DNA of 64,000 nt from Culex pipiens pallens. Lineage: Eukaryota; Arthropoda; Insecta; Diptera; Culicidae. The DNA is taken from the NCBI RefSeq assembly GCF_016801865.2, contig NC_068937.1:14565605-14629604 (forward strand). The letters run 5' to 3'. The notes under the pieces are model-generated. The model was given only the letters and a program-made list of their open reading frames with translations. It did not search any database and was not told where the DNA came from. This document shows, piece by piece, positions 57,490-64,000 of the stretch. A program made the translations under genes and the position numbers. Each line of letters starts with the position of its first letter. Positions within the stretch are counted from its first letter, which is position 1.

Positions 57490-60400
57490 GCTCGACAAAA
57501 TTTTAAAAAATTGTCCAAATCGTTAAAATTGTCAAAATTGTCAAAATTGTCAAAATTGTCAAAATTGACAAAATTGTCAAAATTGTCAAAATTGTCAAAA
57601 TTGTCAAAATTGTCAAAATTGTCAAAATTGTCAAAATTGTCAAAATTGTCAAAATTGTCAAAATTGTCAAAATTGTCAAAATTGTCAAAATTGTCAAAAT
57701 TGTCAAAATTGTCAAAATTGCCAAAATTGTCAAAATTGTCCAAATCGTTAAAATTGTCAAAATTGTCAAAATTGACAAAATTGTCAAAATTGTCAAAATT
57801 GTCAAAATTGTCAAAATTGTCAAAATTGTCAAAATTGTCAAAATTGTCAAAATTGTCAAAATTGTCAAAATTGTCAAAATTGTCAAAATTGTCAAAATTG
57901 TCAAAATTGTCAAAATTGTCAAAATTGTCAAAATTGTCAAAATTGTCAAAATTGTCAAAATTGTCAAAATTGTCAAAATTGTCAAAATTGTCAAAATTGT
58001 CAAAATTGTCAAAATTGTCAAAATTTTCAAAATTGTCAAAATTGTCAAAATTGTCAAAACTGTCAAAATTGTCAAAATTGTCAAAATTGTCAAAATTGTC
58101 AAAATTGTGAAAATTGTCAAAATTGTGAAAATTGTCAAAATTGTGAAAATTGTCAAAATTGTCAAAATTGTCAAAATTGTCAAAATTGTCAAAATTGTCA
58201 AAATTGTCAAAATTGTCAAAATTGTCAAAATTGTCAAAATTGTCAAAATTGTCAAAATTGTCAAAATTGTCAAAATTGTCAAAATTGTCAAAATTGTCAA
58301 AATTGTCAAAATTGTCAAAATTGTCAAAATTGTCAAAATAGTCAAAATTGTCAAAATTGTCAAAATTGTCAAAATTGTCAAAATTGTCAAAATTGTCAAA
58401 ATTGTCAAAATTGTCAAAATTGTCAAAATTGTCAAAATTGTCAAAATTGACAAAACTGCCAAAATAGTCAACATTGTCAAAATTGTCGAAATTGACAAAA
58501 TTGACAAAATTGTCAAAATTGTCAAAATTGTCAAAATTGTCAAAATTGACAAAATTGTCAAAATTGTCAAAATTGTCAAAATTGTCAAAATTGTCAAAAT
58601 TGTCAAAATTGTCAAAATTGTCAAAATTGTCAAAATTGTCAAAATTGTCAAAATTGTCAAAATTGTGAAAATTGTCAAAATTGTCAAAATTGTCAAAATT
58701 GTCAAAATTGTCAAAATTGTCAAAATTGTCAAAATTGTCAAAATTGTCAAAATTGTCAAAATTGTCAAAATTGTAAAAATTGTAAAAATTGTCAAAATTG
58801 TCAAAATTGTCAAAATTGTCAAAATTGTCAAAATTGTCAAAATTGTCAAAATTGTCAAAATTGTCAAAATTGTCAAAATTGTCAAAATTGTCAAAATTGT
58901 CAAAATTGTCAAAATTGTCAAAATTGTCAAAATTGTCAAAATTGTCAAAATTGTCAAAATTGTCAAAATTGTCAAAATTGTCAAAATTGTCAAAATTGTC
59001 AAAATTGTCAAAATTGTCAAAATTGTCAAAATTGTCAAAATTGTCAAAATTGTCAAAATTGTCAAAATTGTCAAAATTGTCAAAATTGTCAAAATTGTCA
59101 AAATTGTCAAAATTGTCAAAATTGTCAAAATTGTCAAAAATGTCAAAATTGTCAAAATTGACAAAATTGACAAAATTGACAAAACTGTCAAAATTGTCAA
59201 AATTGACAAAATTGCCAAAATAGTCAACATTGTCAAAATTGTCGAAATTGACAAAATTGTCAAAATTGTCAAAATTGTCAAAATTGTCAAAATTGTCAAA
59301 ATTGTCAAAATTGTCAAAATTGTCAAAATTGTCAAAATTGTCAAAATTGTCAAAATTGTCAAAATTGTCAAAATTGTCAAAATTGTCAAAATTGTCAAAA
59401 TTGTCAAAATTGACAAAATTGTCATAATTGTCAAAATTGTCATAATTGTCAAAATTGTCAAAATTGTCAAAATTGTCAAAATTGTCAAAATTGTCAAAAT
59501 TGTCAAAATTGTCAAAATTGTCAAAATTGTCAAAATTGTCAAAATTGTCAAAATTGTCAAAATTGTCAAAATTGTCAAAATTGTCAAAATTGTCAAAATT
59601 GTCAAAATTGTCAAAATTGTCAAAATTGTCAAAATTGTCAAAATTGTCAAAATTGTCAAAATTGTCAAAATTGTCAAAATTGTCAAAATTGTCAAAATTG
59701 TCAAAATTGTCAAAATTGTCAAAATTGTCAAAATTGTCAAAATTGTCAAAATTGTCAAAATTGTCAAAATTGTCAAAATTGTCAAAATTGTCAAAATTGT
59801 CAAAATTGTCAAAATTGTCAAAATTGTCAAAATTGTCAAAATTGTCAAAATTGTCAAAATTGTCAAAATTGTCAAAATTGTCAAAATTGTCAAAATTGTC
59901 AAAATTGTCAAAATTGTCAAAATTGTCAAAATTGTCAAAATTGTCAAAATTGTCAAAATTGTCAAAATTGTCAAAATTGTCAAAATTGTCAAAATTGTCA
60001 AAATTGTCAAAATTGTCAAAATTGTCAAAATTGTCAAAATTGTCAAAATTGTCAAAATTGTCAAAATTGTCAAAATTGTCAAAATTGTCAAAATTGTCAA
60101 AATTGTCAAAATTGTCAAAATTGTCAAAATTGTCAAAATTGTCAAAATTGTCAAAATTGTCAAAATTGTCAAAATTGTCAAAATTGTCAAAATTGTCAAA
60201 ATTGTCAAAATTGTCAAAATTGTCAAAATTGTCAAAATTGTCAAAATTGTCAAAATTGTCAAAATTGTCAAAATTGTCAAAATTGTCAAAATTGTCAAAA
60301 TTGTCAAAATTGTCAAAATTGTCAAAATTGTCAAAATTGTCAAAATTGTCAAAATTGTCAAAATTGTCAAAATTGTCAAAATTGTCAAAAATGTCAAAAA

Positions 60401-60640
60401 TGTCAAAATTGTCAAAATTGTCAAAATTGTCAAAATTGTCAAAATTGTCAAAATTGTCAAAATTGTCAAAATTGTCAAAATTGTCAAAATTGTCAAAATT
60501 GTCAAAATTGTCAAAATTGTCAAAATTGTCAAAATTGTCAAAATTGTCAAAATTGTCAAAATTGTCAAAATTGTCAAAATTGTCAAAATTGTCAAAACTG
60601 TTAAAATTGTCAAAATTGTCAAAATTGTCAAAATTGTCAA
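57490..60640. repeat. TGTCAAAAT satellite, 9-bp unit, about 350 copies
   Basis: The array is open in several frames on both strands because the unit is 9 bp; frames of up to about 1195 codons are artefacts. Variant units (GACAAAATT, TGTGAAAAT, CATAATTGT, GCCAAAATAGTCAACATTGT) are clustered and some clusters recur at fixed distances, showing block duplication. Confidence 0.95.
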
Positions 60641-60852
60641 AAAAAATCTTAAAAATCTTAAAAATTTTAAAAATCTTAAAAATCTTAAAAATCTTAAAAA
60701 TCTTAAAAATCTTAAAAATCTTAAAAATCTTAAAAATCTTAAAAATCTTAAAAATCTTAAAAATCTTAAAAATCTTAAAAATCTTAAAAATCTTAAAAAT
60801 CTTAAAAATCTTAAAAATCATAATAATCCTAAAAATAATAAAAATCTTAACT
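60641..60852. repeat. AAAATCTTA satellite, 9-bp unit, about 22 copies
   Basis: Directly abuts the TGTCAAAAT array after AAAAAA; nearly uniform until the last units (AAAATCATAATAATCCTA). Confidence 0.9.
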
Positions 60853-62555
60853 GAGATATCCTAGATTTTTAGTGAAATTATGTTTGTGTTTAAACGGCCC
60901 GATTTGGATGAACTCCTTTCTGTTAAATAAAATTAGGGGTTCCTAAAATTCTCATTCTCAGTTTTATAGTATATATTCGAATTTCTATTATATATCAAGT
61001 TTGGATTAAATTTGAAAACTGATGATGAAAAGAGTCTTTTCTAATTTGCAAACTAAAAAAATCTGGGAAAGGAAAGCCGGCTTCAATCTTTGTAGTTCAA
61101 ATCCTTTTTTAAGGAAAATAAAAGAAATTCGCTGAAAACCTCCCATGTTCAACACACGTCCAACAACTGGGGTGCAAATCTCCGGGCTCCTTTGTGGCTT
61201 GTCCAACAATGGTCAATTGCATTCTGTTGAATTCACCACAAGAGGCCAAACTCCTACGGCATTATTGGAACTGTATCGAACGGGCAGAGGGAGACAGAGC
61301 GACCGACTAACTAAAAGCTCTCCATTGACAGCCCCGAGGTCCATTCAACAGGGCAAAGTGCACTTCCGGGAGCAGTCTTTGGCCAGTGTCGTCAGTGCCA
61401 GCAAAGGCAAACACTCTCGGCTGATTGACTCTTGTGTGGGGGGGGCACATCCCTTAATGTGAAGGAGAAGCAGCAGCAACAGGATCATCAGCTCTCTTTT
61501 GTCGCTTGAGTTGGTCAACTCTTCTTCTCTTTTATATGGGATTCTATTCGAAGACAAGAGTGTCATGTCGGTGATGGGATTTGACGTTCTTGGACGATTT
61601 TTTGTATCATTTGTTTGTTGGAAAATCATATGTTTTATTAAAGAAGCTATTGATACTGTAAATAAATTCTAAAAATAGAAAATAACTAAGAAACTTATCC
61701 AGTATCAACCCTCTTCAAGCACAAACTTCATATTCTCCCACTTTTATGACAATCGACAAAACGTTATCACCACCGACAGAAAAAAAACGAGAAAGTGGAA
61801 GAAAGCATTTCTTGAACGACGAAGCCGGCAGTGTTGCCAGCACAAAAGTGACAATCACGATGAATTCAACACACACACATACTTGTACTCCCACGACACG
61901 ACGACAAGTGATGGCAAGTGTGAAAAGAAAAGTTGAAACGAGCAGAAGATGAGCTTCTTGGTGTCTATTTTTAAGCTGAAACACTGATAAAAATTTTCAG
62001 TTTCTACAAAAAGTTTAGTTGAAATCAACAAAAAATCTGTCAATTTGAAAAATCTTAGAAATTTCCATTTTTCACTGTGAGCAACAAGCAGCTTCGGGTT
62101 TGTGGGACTCCCAAGTGCCGGACAATTGGGGGTTTCCCCTTTCTTGGGGCGAGGAAATTTGCCCAACCGGACGGACGAGAGAGTTCGATCCGTCCGGTTG
62201 GTAGAAGGTCCCGTCAATATAAAAGTAAAAGTTCACTCTCCGGGTGGGTGCTTGAGAGGAGGATATCGATGATCCAAAGAAAGAAACAGCAGGACAATGA
62301 GTTGACAATTTGAACTGCTGGCAAAGTTATGTTTTGGAAGGTGGGCACAAGTGTTTGAATGTTATTACAATATTGAGGTGCTTAAATGTGTTTTTTCTGT
62401 GTATTTTTATAATGTTAATTTTCTTTTATTGTGGCTTTAAGAGAAATAAGAAATTTTTTTTAAAAAATACGTCTTGTCATTTCAAGTTCAGTGCCATCCA
62501 ACGCTTGGTTGTCTTATGTGGAATTGAGCAATTTTTGTAAACACAAAAAAAAGTT
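60853..62555. other. Single-copy-looking sequence, no gene seen
   Basis: 61140-61640 and 61740-62310 are comparatively GC-rich. Frames on both strands show no known domain and no receptor A exon wording. Confidence 0.4.
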
Positions 62556-62624
62556 GCAACCGACGGGATTCAAACCCAGCACCAAAAGTAAGGACTGGCG
62601 CCTCAGCCCGCTCGGCCATCAGAC
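62556..62624 (-). ncRNA. tRNA-Ser/Leu-like sequence, degenerate
   Basis: Box A TGGCCGAGCGG matches the consensus; box B reads GGTTTGAATCCC. The acceptor stem does not close (5' side CGGTCTG against GTCGGTTGC), so a working tRNA is unlikely. Probably a pseudogene or SINE head. Confidence 0.45.
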
Positions 62625-62824
62625 CGATGAAGAATGGAAAGGATAAACGCACATATGAGCTAGACATTTCGGTCAAGTGGTTTTTCATTGATGGGTTACA
62701 TATTTCTAGGTGTAATATTACAGGAAAATTTATAAAATAATGCAAAATTTATTGCACACCCTGGCCTTTTACACGCAGCTGTATAACTACTTTTTTTGCT
62801 GTGAACTGTTTTGGCTTACAATTT

Positions 62825-63472
62825 AAAATGCACAGAAAAAAAAAATCATGGTAATATTACATCTGGGAAGGGGTACATCTTTTATGTCAGAAAAAATGAG
62901 TAATTTTACCTCTGGAAATGTGTAATTTTACCACTTTTCTGGTGTAATGTCACTTTTTCAGTCTAAATTGAGGTAAAATTACATCATAAAAGAGGTAATA
63001 TTGTACCTTCCAAAATTAAAGCTTCCAAATTTACATTATTTTTTTCTGTGTGGAGAGTCGATATGCTCTCTTTTTTGTTCGTTAATTCCATCAAGATCGA
63101 ACGTCATAATCCATAAATTTATTCCAAAAAGCAAAAAACAAAAAAAGGAATCATAAATTATCAAAAGGGATAATTTTGATTAATCTCTTTTTTTCTAGGT
63201 ACAGAACAAAATACTACCATGGATTTGCATCAAAAAAAAAAAGACCACACAGTAAAAAATTCTGTACATTTGCAAGGTGTAATTTTGGAAGGTTGAATAT
63301 TACCTCTTTTATGATGTAATTTTTCCTCAATTTAGACTGAAAAAGCGACATTACAACAGAAAAGTGGCAAAATTACACATTTTCAGAGGTAAAATTACAG
63401 ATTTTTCTGACATAAAAGATGTTACCCCTTTCCAGATGTAATATTACCATGATTTTATTTTCTGTGCATTTT
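62825..63472. mobile_element. Foldback element with AAAATGCACAG ends
   Basis: Arms 62825-63052 and about 63250-63472 are inverted copies (ATCATGGTAATATTACATCT against its complement; TTTTATGATGTAATTT). Both arms repeat GTAATTTTAC-like words. Spacer about 200 bp, no gene. Confidence 0.75.
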
Positions 63473-64000
63473 ACCTAAATTGATGTGTAAAAAGCTAAAT
63501 TGAATAGAAAATTATGAAATTATCTTTAGTTCATGATGTAAAACTACACATTTTTAGTCACAAAATCCTTCTCGAAAGATGTAGTGCAAAAAAATGTCCG
63601 TTATTAAATACATTAGAAACTGTTGAAATTTTCATCGTTTTGTATGCAATTTTACTTATGCAAGCAGCAATTCCGTCTGAAAATAGCATAAACCGATAAT
63701 AAGTTCTCTGATCGGGCTCAAAAATTTTCTGGGGGTTCCTTGGCCAAAATAATTAGACCCGTATTTTTGTCATTGGCCATTAGGGTGACCTACACCGTCC
63801 TAGGGTGGTCCCAAAAATGGCAATTTTCATAGTTTTTAGCAAAAACTCCTCGCCATTTCAACCGATTTTAGTTGTCTTGGACGCAAATGAAAGGTGATAA
63901 GTTAGTCTTCTATGGAATAATAGTTAGAAGACCTAAAAATCTAGCACAACCTTTGAAAAGGTGGAATGAAACATAAAAATGCCGTTATGACGGTGTCTGG
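63473..64000. other. Window end; start of an ATTAGGGTGACC element
   Basis: 63473-63770 shows nothing recognisable. From 63779 GCCATTAGGGTGACC matches 16669-16683, so this is the end of a repeat running off the window. Confidence 0.45.

Noticed and set aside
57234..60864. Open frames of 1195, 1045, 915 and 472 codons
   Set aside because: They run through the 9-bp array in several frames on both strands; a unit divisible by three without stops gives endless open frames. No domain or coding signal.

Overview
The window looks like a piece of insect nuclear genome, most likely a culicine mosquito (Culex or Aedes type). The coding exons are split by introns as short as 59 and 66 bp with GT-AG borders. 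The non-coding DNA is AT-rich and packed with short inverted-repeat transposons, foldback elements and the word TTTGACAG, which I associate with mosquito genomes. The species call is inference from familiarity with such repeats, not from a search.

Genes. Only two genes can be supported, both on the minus strand and both ionotropic glutamate receptors of kainate type, arranged head to tail. Receptor A is represented by its last five coding exons (41942 down to 37033): transmembrane segment M3 with the SYTANLAAF gate, the S2 half of the ligand-binding domain, M4, and a cytoplasmic tail ending in a TAG stop. Its 5' exons are not visible up to 64000, so the preceding intron must exceed 22 kb. Receptor B is represented by its first two coding exons: signal peptide plus start of the amino-terminal domain (26436-26313), and the next part of that domain (17927-17755). 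The rest lies beyond position 1. A candidate Inr+DPE core promoter and a short uORF precede receptor B.

Layout. 1-17754: intron 2 of receptor B, full of nested MITEs and foldbacks (3855-6251, 10142-14569, 14866-16206). 17928-26312: intron 1 of receptor B, with a 3.2 kb foldback (18650-21885), a hAT-like MITE (23602-24088) and an 11/9-bp satellite that ends about 20 bp from the exon 1 splice donor. 27016-37032: intergenic spacer with a mariner-like MITE, a hairpin-bearing foldback carrying a hAT insertion, and a cluster of tRNA-derived sequences. 37252-40897: last intron of receptor A, mostly a 2.6 kb AAAAAATTT array. 41943-64000: presumed large intron or 5' side of receptor A, with a hAT element holding a 16-bp-unit palindromic array (47821-48960), several foldbacks, and a 3.1 kb TGTCAAAAT array followed by an AAAATCTTA array (57500-60850).

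Most notable. Four AT-rich arrays with a 9-bp period lie in or beside these two neuronal receptor genes. Two of them share the core CAAAATTG, which is also the sequence at the end of receptor B exon 1. Very long open frames across these arrays are by-products of a repeat unit divisible by three and are not genes. I found no bacterial-type system, CRISPR array or complete transposase.
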